Positions 8,475 to 17,779 of a DNA stretch of 64,000 nucleotides are shown here, piece by piece. Every line of letters begins with the position of its first letter. The first letter of the stretch is position 1. This DNA comes from Pseudomonas vranovensis DSM 16006. Lineage in GTDB: Bacteria; Pseudomonadota; Gammaproteobacteria; Pseudomonadales; Pseudomonadaceae. A program made the translations under genes and the position numbers. The stretch lies in assembly GCF_000425805.1 (NCBI RefSeq), contig NZ_AUED01000001.1:682001-746000 (forward strand), written 5' to 3'. Below the pieces are notes generated by a model that saw only the letters and a program-made list of their open reading frames with translations, was not told where the DNA came from and did no database searches.

Positions 8475-9511
8475 AGTGACCACTCCGTCATTGGCGCACT
8501 GGCCACCCGGCGGCCCAGCTCGGCCAGGTCGCGCTCCGCGTGGCTCTGGCGCAGGAACACCGGCAGGTCGGCGGCGAGCCTGGCGAAATGCGCAATGCGA
8601 CAATAGGGTGTAGCGCCCAGGGCACGGCCGACGTGGGCCAGCACGGCGGTCGCGGCAACTTCGACCTGGGCCCGCAGGCGGCGTACGGGAACCTCGGCAT
8701 CGGCTCCCGGATGACCGTCGATCCACTGTGCGGTTTCGCGCAGGCTCGCCGCCGCACCGGCCAGTTGCGCATCCACCGCGCCCAGGTGGGCCAGGGCGTG
8801 GGGGTCCTGGTGGCTTGCGCAATGTTCATGCAGGTAATTGGCCAGCGCCGAGGCCGCGCCATACCAGCAGGCAGCGATGCCACCGCCACCGTGCCAGAAG
8901 CCCGGGCGACTCAGGTAGTGCCCGCTGTCGCCCACCTGCTGCCCAGCGCATAGCTCGAAGGCGACCTCGACACTGGCTGTGCTGCCCATTCCCACCGCCT
9001 GCCAGCCGGTACCCAGCACACGCAGGCCGGGATCATCGAGCCTGACCGCCACCAGTTGCGGACGCTGTTGCTCATCCCACGCGGTGAGCAACGCGCGGTC
9101 GATCTGCAGTGCGCCGGAGCACCAGGCCTTGCGTCCTTGCAGACGCACTTCGCGGCCATGACGGGCGACGATCTGTACCCGCGCATCCGGTGGCTCGGCC
9201 GCCCACACGCCCCAGGTACCGCGCGTGTCCAGGTCGGTGGCGGCGCACTCGGTAATGATCGCCAGGGCATCGGTATGGCCTTCATAGAGCTTGGCCAGGG
9301 CCAGGTCGGCGGCAGCGACCTGGGCCAGTACCTGCCAGCGCTGCAGTGTGCGGCCATGGCCGGGCAGCGGCAACTGGTCCAGGCCATTGGCCCGGCATTG
9401 CGCCAGGCAGGTCTGGAGCAGCCGGTCGGTGTGGGTGTCCAGAGGCCTGGTTGTGACCTGTTCGAGCCAGGGCATCAGGGCAACGGCGAGGTCGTTTTGG
9501 GCAAGGGTCAT
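8471..9511 (-). CDS. Acyl-CoA dehydrogenase-like protein
   Basis: A 346-residue protein starting MTLAQNDLAVALMPWL at an ATG overlapping the preceding stop (ATGA). The fold is recognisable: a helical N-domain with 'QVAAADLALAKLYEGHTDAL', a beta-domain with 'TWGVWAAEP', 'GRKAWCSGA' and 'GWQAVGMGSTASVEVAFE', and a helical C-domain. It is shorter than ordinary acyl-CoA dehydrogenases (about 380 aa), and the usual catalytic Glu region is not recognisable. It may be a flavoenzyme acting on a non-CoA or carrier-bound substrate. It belongs to a coupled operon with sugar-modifying enzymes, unlike beta-oxidation genes. Confidence 0.8.
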   Translation of the reverse strand: MTLAQNDLAVALMPWLEQVTTRPLDTHTDRLLQTCLAQCRANGLDQLPLPGHGRTLQRWQVLAQVAAADLALAKLYEGHTDALAIITECAATDLDTRGTWGVWAAEPPDARVQIVARHGREVRLQGRKAWCSGALQIDRALLTAWDEQQRPQLVAVRLDDPGLRVLGTGWQAVGMGSTASVEVAFELCAGQQVGDSGHYLSRPGFWHGGGGIAACWYGAASALANYLHEHCASHQDPHALAHLGAVDAQLAGAAASLRETAQWIDGHPGADAEVPVRRLRAQVEVAATAVLAHVGRALGATPYCRIAHFARLAADLPVFLRQSHAERDLAELGRRVASAPMTEWSL

Positions 9512-9768
9512 GAGCGTTGCTCCTGGGCCGGTGTGGTTTTTTTCAGCCCGCGCAGGTTCATGGCGCACAGGCAGATTTGCAGCACGATCAGCGCCCAGGC
9601 CTGTGCATGCCAGCCCCAGAGCGTCCAAAGCAGATTACTGGCCAGAAAGCAGGCAAAACCGATGCGCCGGCGCTGGGGCTTGCGCGAGCCAATCCACCAG
9701 GCGGCCAGCACAGTGGTGAGCATGGCCGGCCATTGCAGCAGGTCGATCAGGTTCAGATCGCGCATCAT
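9508..9768 (-). CDS. Small three-TM membrane protein
   Basis: An 86-residue protein with three hydrophobic segments ('LLQWPAMLTTVLAAWWIG', 'IGFACFLASNLLWTLWGW', 'WALIVLQICLCAMNLRGL') and a basic/polar tail. The size and Asn/Trp in TM2 recall half-transporters of the SemiSWEET/PnuC type; that comparison is weak. Two in-frame ATGs (9768 and 9765) overlap the ligD stop codon (ATGATG), so translation is coupled to ligD. It links ligD to the dehydrogenase/PIG-L/methyltransferase/glycosyltransferase genes in one transcription unit. Confidence 0.7.
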   Translation of the reverse strand: MMRDLNLIDLLQWPAMLTTVLAAWWIGSRKPQRRRIGFACFLASNLLWTLWGWHAQAWALIVLQICLCAMNLRGLKKTTPAQEQRS

Positions 9769-12200
9769 TCAAGCCCCAGGCGGCGGCGCATGTCTTTGGT
9801 AATCGATTGGCGAACCTTGGCGTAACCGGCCCAGGGATCATCGCCTTCGGCCAGGCGCTCGCCAACGGTGTGCAGTGTCCACTGGTTGGCGCCCTTGAGT
9901 TCGGTCAACTCCTCGCGATGGATCGGTACCGAAACCGGCAAGCCTTCGCGAGCGCGCAAGGAGTAGGCGCACACGGTGGTGGCGCCCTTGCCGTTGCGCA
10001 GGTAGTCGATGAAGATCCGCCCCACGCGGTTTTTCGGCCCGGAGACAGCCGACAGGCGCTCTGGAAACAGCCCGGCCAGGTGCTTGACGATGGCATGGCT
10101 GAAGGCCTTGACCTCATCCCAGCCAGCGCGGCGGGTGAGGGGCACGACAAGGTGCATGCCTTTGCCGCCGCTGGTTTTCAGAAACACCTGCAAACCCAGT
10201 TCATCCAGCAGCGTCAGGGTCAGTTGAGTGGCTTCGAGCATGGCTTTCCAGGGCAGGGCAGGATCGGGGTCAAGGTCGAGCACCAGCCGGTCCGGCTTGT
10301 CGAAGTCCTGGGCGGTGGCGTTCCAGGTGTGCAGTTCAAGGGTGTTCATCTGCACTGCACCGAGCAGCGTATTGGCCTGGTCGATGATCATCACGGCCTG
10401 GCCTGTCTCGGCCTTGTCGTGGCTTTCAACGTCGGGAAGGTTCAGCTGGGCGGCGTTTTTCTGGAAGAACAGCTCACCGGCCAGACCGTCGGGGGCGCGT
10501 ACCAGTGCCACCGGCCGGCGCTTGAGGTGCGGCAGGATCCAGGGCGCCACGTGGGCGTAGTACTCGGCGATGTCGCGCTTGGTAGCGTCGGTGCTGGCAT
10601 CGACAATGCGCTCGGGATGAGTCAGGTGCAGGCATGAGGTACTTGGCGGCGTTTTCACAGGCTGCTCCAGGCTGATGGCGCGGGCCGGTTTGTCATCGCG
10701 CAGGCCGTGGAACACCGAGTGGCGCACGATGCCATCGCGGGTCATCTGGGCGTATGAGACCTCGGCAAGCACCTGGGGCTTGAGCCAGTGCACGCCGTGC
10801 GCCTCGGCCCCGGCAGGCGGCTGGGCCAGCGGTGTTTTTTTGATCTGCAACGGGCTCAGGCGCTGGTGAATGCGTTTGAGGCCGGCGCTGTCGAAGCCGG
10901 TTCCGACCTTGCCGGCATAGCGCAGCTCGCCAGTGTCGGGGTCATGCAGGCCCAGCAGCAATGCGCCGAACGCTTCGCGGCTGCCCTTGGGATCGGTGAA
11001 GCCAATGACCACGAATTCCTGGCGCTGCTTGCACTTGAGCTTGATCCAGTCGCTGCTGCGCCGGCTGACGTAGGGGCTGCCGGCGCGCTTGCCGATCAGG
11101 CCTTCGAGTTGCAGGCGGCAGGCGCTGTCGAGCAGGGCCTGAGGCGTTTGGTCGAAATCGGCGGAAAAGCGCACGCAGCTGTCGTCTGCATCTTCCAGTA
11201 CCTTGGCCAGCGCGGCCCGACGCTGCTCCAGCGGACACGGGCGCAGGTCGACGCCGTTGAGGTAGGGTGCATCGAACAGGTAGTAGAGGATGGACGCGTC
11301 GCTGGCACTGTCGAAGGCGTTCTGCAAGGCCTGGAAATCTGCTACGCCTTCGCTGTTGTTCACCACCATTTCGCCATCGAGCCAGGCCGATTCAAGCTTC
11401 AGTGTCTTGAGGGCGGCAGCCTGACGGGCCAGCTTGGCAGTCCAGTCGTGGCCGTTGCGGGTGAACAGTTGCACCTTGCCATGGTCGATACGAGCCAGGA
11501 CGCGGTAGCCGTCGAACTTCACCTCATAGCGCCAGTCACCTTCCGGAGGGGATTCCACAAGAGTGGCCAGTTGGGGTTTCAGACTGTCGGGGAGAGGGGC
11601 TTTTTTCGCCCGGGGTCTACGGGGTCTAGGCGGCTTGTCCGTGACCAGGGTGCGGTCGCTCAGGACGCTGTCGGGCTCGGCTTCCAGCACGTTGTACTCG
11701 GCTTCGGGGCGAGCCTGGGTATCAGCCGACTTGACCAGTAGCCATTGTTCTTTCTTGCCGGCCAGGTGGGTGCGAAACAGGTTCCAGGTACCGGAGAGTT
11801 TCTCGCCCTGCAGGCGAAAGCGCAGTTTGCCCTTGGCATAGTCTTTGTGTGGGTCGCCTTCGGGCAGCCACACGCCACGGTCCCAGACGATGACATCACC
11901 GGCGCCGTAGTGACCTTCAGGAATATGGCCTTCGAAGTTGGCGTAGTCCAGCGGATGGTCTTCGACATGAACGGCCAGGCGTCGTACCTTGGGATCCAGC
12001 GATGGCCCCTTGGGGATGGCCCAGCTTTTCAGGGTGCCGTCGAGTTCCAGGCGGAAGTCGTAGTGCAGGTGGCTGGCGTCGTGCTTCTGGATGCAATACT
12101 GCAGGGCGCCGCTTGATTCGCGGGGCAAGCGCGCTCCAGCAGGTTCCGGGGTGGCGTCGAAATTGCGCTTGTGCGCGTATTCCTGCAACGGCTTGGGCAT
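9765..12200 (-). CDS. ligD: NHEJ DNA ligase D (PE-LIG-POL)
   Basis: An 811-residue multidomain repair enzyme. N-terminal 3'-phosphoesterase (HYDFRLELDGTLKSWAIPKG and GHIPEGHYGAGDVIVWDRG, about 45-150); ATP-dependent ligase with the adenylated lysine in YEVKFDGYR (about 225) and later DWIKLKCK; C-terminal primase/polymerase (about 520-811) with 'LDLDPDPALPWK' and 'SGGKGMHLVVPL'. The domain order matches Pseudomonas LigD. It works with Ku, encoded about 6 kb away. The last codons overlap the 3-TM gene. Upstream of the ATG only a weak AGGT is seen. Confidence 0.97.
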   Translation of the reverse strand: MPKPLQEYAHKRNFDATPEPAGARLPRESSGALQYCIQKHDASHLHYDFRLELDGTLKSWAIPKGPSLDPKVRRLAVHVEDHPLDYANFEGHIPEGHYGAGDVIVWDRGVWLPEGDPHKDYAKGKLRFRLQGEKLSGTWNLFRTHLAGKKEQWLLVKSADTQARPEAEYNVLEAEPDSVLSDRTLVTDKPPRPRRPRAKKAPLPDSLKPQLATLVESPPEGDWRYEVKFDGYRVLARIDHGKVQLFTRNGHDWTAKLARQAAALKTLKLESAWLDGEMVVNNSEGVADFQALQNAFDSASDASILYYLFDAPYLNGVDLRPCPLEQRRAALAKVLEDADDSCVRFSADFDQTPQALLDSACRLQLEGLIGKRAGSPYVSRRSSDWIKLKCKQRQEFVVIGFTDPKGSREAFGALLLGLHDPDTGELRYAGKVGTGFDSAGLKRIHQRLSPLQIKKTPLAQPPAGAEAHGVHWLKPQVLAEVSYAQMTRDGIVRHSVFHGLRDDKPARAISLEQPVKTPPSTSCLHLTHPERIVDASTDATKRDIAEYYAHVAPWILPHLKRRPVALVRAPDGLAGELFFQKNAAQLNLPDVESHDKAETGQAVMIIDQANTLLGAVQMNTLELHTWNATAQDFDKPDRLVLDLDPDPALPWKAMLEATQLTLTLLDELGLQVFLKTSGGKGMHLVVPLTRRAGWDEVKAFSHAIVKHLAGLFPERLSAVSGPKNRVGRIFIDYLRNGKGATTVCAYSLRAREGLPVSVPIHREELTELKGANQWTLHTVGERLAEGDDPWAGYAKVRQSITKDMRRRLGLE

Positions 12201-12270
12201 GGCAGTGACCTGCGGCTTTTCGGCTGCTTGTTAGCTTGGGAAAAGCGGCGGGTGCGGGAGTTCAATCGTA

Positions 12271-12345
12271 TTGGTGCGCAAGCGGGCTTGCCCGCGATAG
12301 CGATGTGACTGGAGATCGCTATCGCGGGGCAAGCCCACTCCCACG
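12271..12345. repeat. REPIN (inverted REP pair)
   Basis: GGGCTTGCCCGCGATAGCGAT (12284-12304) and its inverted partner ATCGCTATCGCGGGGCAAGC with CC (12315-12336) flank a 10-base loop. The outer sequence CACTCCCAC is the typical end of the Pseudomonas REP 'GTGGGAGCGGGCTTGCCCGCGATAG'. It lies between the fusA2 stop and the ligD start and may also end fusA2 transcription. Confidence 0.9.
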
Positions 12346-12349
12346 GTGG

Positions 12350-14455
12350 TCAGCCCTGTTTCTTGATGATCGCGTCGGCAATGCTCGCCGGTGCCTCGGC
12401 ATACTTGGTGAATTCCATGGTGTAGCTCGCCCGGCCCTGGGTCATGGAGCGCATCTGGGTGGAGTAGCCGAACATCTCGCCCAGCGGCACCTCGGCCCGC
12501 ACCACTTTGCCAGCCGGGGTCTCGCCACCTTCCTGAATGACCCCGCGACGTCGACTCAGGTCACCCATGATGTCACCCTGGTATTCCTCAGGTGTCACCA
12601 CTTCGACTTTCATCACCGGCTCCAGCAGCACGGCGCCGCCTTTTTCCTTCAGTTGTTTGGTCGCCATGGAGGCGGCCACCTTGAAGGCCATCTCGTTGGA
12701 GTCGACGTCGTGGTACGAACCATCGAACACGGTCGCTTTCAAGCCGATCAGCGGATACCCGGCCACCACACCGTTTTGCATCTGCTCTTCGATGCCTTTC
12801 TGGATCGCCGGGATATACTCGCGCGGCACTACGCCACCGACCACTTCGTTGACGAACTCCAGGCCTTCCTTGCCTTCTTCTCCCGGGGCGAAGCGGATCC
12901 AGCAATGCCCGTACTGGCCACGGCCACCGGACTGGCGCACGAACTTGCCTTCGATTTCGCACGTCCTGGTGATTTTTTCGCGGTAGGCCACCTGCGGCTT
13001 GCCGATGTTGGCCTCGACCCCGAACTCGCGGCGCATGCGGTCGACGATGATGTCCAGGTGCAGCTCACCCATGCCGGAGATGATCGTCTGCGCGGTTTCT
13101 TCGTCGGTGCGTACCCGGAACGACGGGTCCTCCTGGGCCAGCTTGCTCAGGGCAATGCCCATTTTCTCCTGGTCGGCCTTGGTCTTGGGCTCTACCGCCA
13201 CCGAGATCACCGGGTCGGGAAAGTCCATGCGTTCGAGGATGATAGGCTTGTTGATGTCGCACAGGGTGTCACCGGTGGTGACGTCCTTCATGCCGATCAG
13301 CGCGGCGATGTCGCCGGCGCACACGTCCTTTATTTCGGCGCGCTGGTTGGCATGCATCTGCACCATGCGGCCAATCCGCTCCTTCTTGCCCTTGACCGAG
13401 TTGAGCACGGCATTGCCCGAACTCAGGACGCCGGAGTACACCCGGGCGAAGGTCAGGGTACCGACGAAGGGGTCGGTGGCAATCTTGAACGCCAGGGCCG
13501 AGAACGGTTCATTGTCGTCGGCGTGACGCTCCAGGTGTTTCTCTTCGTCGTCGGGGTCGGTGCCGTGGATGGCCGGGATTTCCGACGGTGCCGGCAGGTA
13601 GTCGATCACCGCATCGAGCATCAGGGGCACGCCCTTGTTCTTGAACGAGGAGCCGCAGATGGCCGGGACGATTTCATTGGCCAGGGTGCGCTGGCGCAGC
13701 CCGGCCTTGATCTGTTCATTGCTCAGTTCCTGGCCATTGAGGTACAGCTCCATGAACTCGTCATTGGCCTCGGCGGCTGCCTCGATCATGTGGGCACGCC
13801 ACTCATTGGCCAGGTCCTGCATGTCGGCGGGAATGGCTTCCTCGCGATAGCTGGTGCCCTGGTCGTCTTCGTTCCAGTAGATGGCTTTCATCTTCACCAG
13901 GTCGATCTGGCCGACGAAGTGTTCCTCGGCGCCAATCGACAGCTGGATGGGGACCGGGTGGTGCCCCAGGCGCTGGTCGATCTGCTTGACCACCTTGAGA
14001 AAATCAGCGCCCTGGCGGTCCATTTTGTTGACGTAGGCCATGCGCGGGACGTGGTACTTGTTGGCCTGGCGCCAGACTGTTTCCGATTGCGGTTCCACCC
14101 CATCGGCGCCGCTGAACACCACCACCGCTCCGTCGAGTACCCGCAGCGATCGCTCCACCTCGATGGTGAAATCGACGTGGCCGGGGGTGTCGATGATGTT
14201 GAAGCGGTACTTGTCGGGGAACTGCTTGGTCGAGCCCTGCCAGAACGCCGTGGTGGCGGCTGAAGTGATGGTGATGCCGCGCTCTTGCTCCTGGGCCATC
14301 CAGTCCATGGTTGCGGCGCCGTCATGCACCTCGCCCATCTTGTGGTTGACCCCGGTGTAGAACAGGATGCGTTCGGTGGTGGTGGTCTTGCCGGCATCAA
14401 CATGGGCGACGATGCCGATGTTGCGGTACAGCTCGATGGGGGTGGTGCGCGCCAT
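12350..14455 (-). CDS. fusA: Elongation factor G, second copy type (FusA2/FusB)
   Basis: A 701-residue translation GTPase. G1 is [13 protein letters not shown]3 DTPGHVDF, G4 NKMD; domains II-V follow to the C-terminal '...[14 protein letters not shown]'. It catalyses ribosomal translocation and, with RRF, recycling. Pseudomonas usually carries one fusA in the str operon and a second EF-G elsewhere. No rpsL, rpsG or tuf flank this gene, so it is probably the second copy (called fusA2 or fusB). AGGTGA lies upstream of the start. Confidence 0.95.
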   Translation of the reverse strand: MARTTPIELYRNIGIVAHVDAGKTTTTERILFYTGVNHKMGEVHDGAATMDWMAQEQERGITITSAATTAFWQGSTKQFPDKYRFNIIDTPGHVDFTIEVERSLRVLDGAVVVFSGADGVEPQSETVWRQANKYHVPRMAYVNKMDRQGADFLKVVKQIDQRLGHHPVPIQLSIGAEEHFVGQIDLVKMKAIYWNEDDQGTSYREEAIPADMQDLANEWRAHMIEAAAEANDEFMELYLNGQELSNEQIKAGLRQRTLANEIVPAICGSSFKNKGVPLMLDAVIDYLPAPSEIPAIHGTDPDDEEKHLERHADDNEPFSALAFKIATDPFVGTLTFARVYSGVLSSGNAVLNSVKGKKERIGRMVQMHANQRAEIKDVCAGDIAALIGMKDVTTGDTLCDINKPIILERMDFPDPVISVAVEPKTKADQEKMGIALSKLAQEDPSFRVRTDEETAQTIISGMGELHLDIIVDRMRREFGVEANIGKPQVAYREKITRTCEIEGKFVRQSGGRGQYGHCWIRFAPGEEGKEGLEFVNEVVGGVVPREYIPAIQKGIEEQMQNGVVAGYPLIGLKATVFDGSYHDVDSNEMAFKVAASMATKQLKEKGGAVLLEPVMKVEVVTPEEYQGDIMGDLSRRRGVIQEGGETPAGKVVRAEVPLGEMFGYSTQMRSMTQGRASYTMEFTKYAEAPASIADAIIKKQG

Positions 14456-14634
14456 GAGGGGTCACCTGTGCGAAATGCGGAGAAGGGGGTAATCCCAAGG
14501 TAGCAGAAGTAGGCAGGCTTGCACGGCGGCGCATGGTTGAACAGGGATCATCCATGCTGTGAGCAACCATCGGTTGTAAAGCGCCCGGTGCCTGACGCTT
14601 AATCGTTCTATCCGATTGCCAAGGGAGTACCGTA

Positions 14635-15987
14635 ATGCCGCTGGAAAAGACTGTCGATGCCTGGTGCCAGACTCACCCGCTGATCGCCGAGCTGGTAGCG
14701 TTGCGGGCAACCAGCTGGTTCAATCCCGCCATCGCACCCAGCGCCCAGGCCTTGAGCGATGTGCCGCTGAACGCTGAAGACGTCCGCGAGGCCAGCGCGC
14801 GATTACAGCGGTTTGCACCGTTCATAGCCTCGGCCTTCGCCGAAACCCGTGCCAGCCACGGCATCATCGAATCGCCGTTGTTGGCGCTGCCCGCCCTGCA
14901 GGGAGTGTTGCGCGCCGAGCATCAACTGCCAGAAGGCGGCGCGTTGTGGCTCAAGGCCGACAACCTGCTGCCGATTTCCGGGTCGATCAAGGCCCGCGGC
15001 GGAATCTACGAGGTGCTCAAGCACGCCGAAGACCTGGCCCTGGCCGGTGGCCTGCTGCAGCCGGGCGATGACTACGCCAGGCTGGACAGTGACGCGGCGC
15101 GGGCATTTTTCAGCCAGTACAGCATTGCCGTGGGCTCCACGGGCAACTTGGGGTTGTCCATCGGCATCATCAGTGCGCGCCTGGGCTTCAAGGCCACGGT
15201 TCACATGTCAGCCGATGCCCGGCAATGGAAGAAGGATCGCCTGCGCGCCCACGGTGTAGAGGTACGCGAATACAGCGCCGACTACAGCGTGGCGGTGGAA
15301 CAGGGACGTCGTGAGGCTGAAGCCGATCCACACTGCCATTTCGTCGATGACGAGAACTCACGCAACCTGTTCCTCGGCTATGCCGTGGCCGCCGAGCGCT
15401 TGCAGCGCCAGTTTGTCGAGCAAGGCATCGCAGTGGATGCCGAGCACCCGCTGTTCGTCTATCTGCCGTGCGGCGTGGGCGGTGGGCCTGGTGGCGTGGC
15501 GTTTGGCCTCAAGCTGGTATTCGGCGACGCCGTACACTGCCTGTTTGCCGAACCCACGCATTCGCCATGCATGTTGCTCGGCGTTTACACCGGCCTGCAT
15601 GACCACGTCTCGGTATACGACTTCGGCATCGACAACCACACCGCCGCCGATGGCCTGGCCGTGGGCCGGCCTTCCGGCTTTGTCGGGCGGGCCATGCAGC
15701 GCCTGATCGATGGCTACTACACGGTGGACGACGCCACCCTGTACCGCTTGTTGGCGCAAATGCAGGCCTGCGAAGGCCATGAACTGGAGCCGTCGGCACT
15801 GGCCGGTGTGCCGGGCATGGTGCAGGTGCTGCAGGAGCAGCAAGGCTATCGCCAGCGCCTGGGGCTCAGTGACACGCGCATGGCGCAGGCCACGCATCTG
15901 GTCTGGGGCACGGGTGGCAGCATGGTGCCGCGGACGGAAATGGACGCCTACCTGGCCAAGGGCCGCGTTGAATTGGCCGGGCAGTAG
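14635..15987 (+). CDS. dsdA: D-serine ammonia-lyase (D-serine deaminase)
   Basis: A 450-residue PLP enzyme converting D-serine to pyruvate and ammonia. Recognisable are the long N-terminal region ([25 protein letters not shown]), the PLP-lysine segment [17 protein letters not shown] (Lys about 122), the Gly-rich PLP phosphate loop [14 protein letters not shown], and the C-terminal '[13 protein letters not shown]'. Length equals the family norm (about 440-450). AAGGGAG precedes the ATG. A LysR gene starts 2 bases after the stop, so enzyme and regulator are co-transcribed. D-serine is toxic and can serve as a nitrogen or carbon source. Confidence 0.96.
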   Translation: MPLEKTVDAWCQTHPLIAELVALRATSWFNPAIAPSAQALSDVPLNAEDVREASARLQRFAPFIASAFAETRASHGIIESPLLALPALQGVLRAEHQLPEGGALWLKADNLLPISGSIKARGGIYEVLKHAEDLALAGGLLQPGDDYARLDSDAARAFFSQYSIAVGSTGNLGLSIGIISARLGFKATVHMSADARQWKKDRLRAHGVEVREYSADYSVAVEQGRREAEADPHCHFVDDENSRNLFLGYAVAAERLQRQFVEQGIAVDAEHPLFVYLPCGVGGGPGGVAFGLKLVFGDAVHCLFAEPTHSPCMLLGVYTGLHDHVSVYDFGIDNHTAADGLAVGRPSGFVGRAMQRLIDGYYTVDDATLYRLLAQMQACEGHELEPSALAGVPGMVQVLQEQQGYRQRLGLSDTRMAQATHLVWGTGGSMVPRTEMDAYLAKGRVELAGQ

Positions 15988-15989
15988 CT

Positions 15990-16928
15990 GTGCAGACGTT
16001 GCCGACTCGCCTCAGCGCCCGCTTGACCGGGGCCCAGTTCGCCAACCTGCATACCTTCGCCGTCGCCGCGAGGCACCTGAGCTTTACCCTGGCGGCCGAG
16101 GAACTGTGCCTGACGCCGAGTGCCGTCAGCCATCGCATCGCCCGCCTGGAGCGGGCGCTTTCGTTGCGCCTGTTCGAGCGCCTGACCCGACGCATACGTC
16201 TGACGGCGGAAGGCGAACGCTTGTACCGCCTGATACAGGGGGTGGTGGAAAACCTGGAGGAAGCCCTGCAACCGGACTCGACCGCCAGCGTCAGCGGGGC
16301 ATTGACGCTGTATGCGCGGCCGTCGATCACCCAATGCTGGTTGGTGCCGCGGCTGGCGGACTTCCAGCAACGCTACCCGCAGATCAGCCTGGACATTCGT
16401 ACCGGTAACGAAGCCGTCGACTTTCGTGCCCGTCACATCGACCTGGCACTGCTCTATGGTGATGGCGAGTTTCCCGGCCTGGCCAGCCACCTGTTGATGA
16501 CCGAACAGGTGGCGCCGGTGTGCAGCCGGGCCTATGCCGAGCGCCACGGCCTGCTTGATGCGCCGGATCGCCTCGACCAATGCACCCTGTTGCACGATGC
16601 CCTGGCCTGGGAACACGCAGCCTTCGACGCCGAGTGGCAGCGCTGGGCCCGACAACACCGGGTGCAACTGCCCAGCGCTGGCCTGACCTTTGATCGCGCC
16701 GACCTGTGTGCATTGGCCGCCAGCAACCATGCCGGTGTGGCGATGGGGCGCCAGCGCCTGGTACAGCCGCTGCTGGACCAGGGGTTGCTGATACTGCCGT
16801 TGGGCGGCTTCGAGCCGACGGCCGGGCAGGGCTACTACCTGGTACACGCGCCGCGCGAGCCGCTACCGCTGCGGGTCAAGGTGATGGTCGAGTGGCTCCA
16901 GGCGTGCGCAGCCGTCGTCGGAGGGTGA
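15990..16928 (+). CDS. LysR-family regulator, DsdC-like
   Basis: A 312-residue LysR protein starting at GTG (15990), two bases after the dsdA stop. The HTH reads FANLHTFAVAARHLSFTLAAEEL and SAVSHRIARLERALSLRLFERLTRR, which resembles the DsdC/GcvA branch; the effector domain follows. It probably activates dsdA in response to D-serine. In E. coli dsdC is divergent from dsdXA; here it lies downstream on the same strand and no dsdX permease is visible. It ends 4 bases before the convergent Ada-domain gene. Confidence 0.88.
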   Translation: MQTLPTRLSARLTGAQFANLHTFAVAARHLSFTLAAEELCLTPSAVSHRIARLERALSLRLFERLTRRIRLTAEGERLYRLIQGVVENLEEALQPDSTASVSGALTLYARPSITQCWLVPRLADFQQRYPQISLDIRTGNEAVDFRARHIDLALLYGDGEFPGLASHLLMTEQVAPVCSRAYAERHGLLDAPDRLDQCTLLHDALAWEHAAFDAEWQRWARQHRVQLPSAGLTFDRADLCALAASNHAGVAMGRQRLVQPLLDQGLLILPLGGFEPTAGQGYYLVHAPREPLPLRVKVMVEWLQACAAVVGG

Positions 16929-16932
16929 TGTC

Positions 16933-17166
16933 TCAAAAGGGCTTGCAGATCTTGCAGGGTCGGTAGCCCGCCGCGCGGGCCGTCTGTGCATCCCAAAAAA
17001 ATACCCGCTGCTTCACATAGCCGCCCCGGGCGATGGCTCGCAGTGCGCAGGGGCAATCCAGGCGTCCATAGAGCTTGCTGCGGCGGTGCCCGCCCAATTG
17101 CCCGGGTTGATCGCTCAGATACACAGCACCATCGGCGCCCAGCAAACGCCATGGCCCGCCGCTCAC
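16933..17166 (-). CDS. Stand-alone Ada-type metal-binding domain protein
   Basis: A 77-residue protein resembling the N-terminal zinc domain of Ada: 'GRLDCPCALRAI' (Cys38, Cys40), then RVFFWDAQTARAAGYRPC with CKIC (Cys71, Cys74). In Ada the zinc-bound cysteine takes methyl groups from DNA phosphotriesters. Here no AraC HTH or methyltransferase domain is attached, and the first Cys pair is spaced C-x-C, whereas Ada has C-x3-C. The GTG start overlaps the stop of the upstream ogt-like gene (GTGA), so the two are coupled. Confidence 0.75.
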   Translation of the reverse strand: MSGGPWRLLGADGAVYLSDQPGQLGGHRRSKLYGRLDCPCALRAIARGGYVKQRVFFWDAQTARAAGYRPCKICKPF

Positions 17167-17684
17167 GGGCAGCCCCTGCGTTCGTGCTCCAGCAGCCAGC
17201 GCTTGCGTTCAATACCACCACCGTAACCAGTCAGTGAGCCTGCACTGCCGATCACCCGGTGGCAGGGAATGGCCAGGCTTATCGGGTTCAAGGCATTGGC
17301 CAGGCCTACTGCCCGCGCCGCCGAGGGGCTGCCGATAGCGACAGCAATTTGTCCGTAGGTGCGAGTGGTGCCGGTGGGGATCTGCCGCAATGCCGTCCAG
17401 ACCCGCTGTTGAAAGGCGGTGCCACCCGCGGCTACCGCCAGCGCGTCGAGGGCATGCAGGTCACCAGCAAAATAGTCTTGTACCGGCGTGCTGAACGGCG
17501 CCAGATCCGCTGTTTCGCGTAATCTGAGGCCACTGCCGAAGCGGGTGTGGAGCAGCCGTAGCAGGCGTATTTCTGGCTCGTCGAACTCCAGGCCGACCAG
17601 TTCGTGCCCATTGCTGACGATCAGTACCTGCCCGATCGGGGCGGGCAGGGTGAGGCGGTATAACAGCAGTTCAGCAGGTGACAT
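17163..17684 (-). CDS. ogt: Methylated-DNA-[protein]-cysteine S-methyltransferase
   Basis: A 173-residue suicide repair protein that moves O6-alkyl groups from guanine to its own cysteine. The active site is IPCHRVIG (Cys about 141), preceded by the HTH 'GTTRTYGQIAVAIGSPSAARAVGLANALNPI' and followed by LTGYGGGIERKRWLLEHE. The start is set at ATG 17684 (GAGG about 8 bases upstream); a TTG six bases earlier is less likely. It is coupled to the Ada-like zinc domain gene downstream. Confidence 0.93.
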   Translation of the reverse strand: MSPAELLLYRLTLPAPIGQVLIVSNGHELVGLEFDEPEIRLLRLLHTRFGSGLRLRETADLAPFSTPVQDYFAGDLHALDALAVAAGGTAFQQRVWTALRQIPTGTTRTYGQIAVAIGSPSAARAVGLANALNPISLAIPCHRVIGSAGSLTGYGGGIERKRWLLEHERRGCP

Positions 17685-17779
17685 CGTCAAAGCCTCAATC
17701 TTCCCTGGATAAGTCCTGGCAGATTAAGGGCATCCCGCAGCGACGTCACTCCGCTGTTTGCGGTTGAATTGCCGACAGA

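Noticed and set aside
12236..14263. 675-aa ORF on the plus strand
   Set aside because: Exactly antisense to EF-G; its length is a by-product of GC-rich codon use, and it has no recognisable domains.
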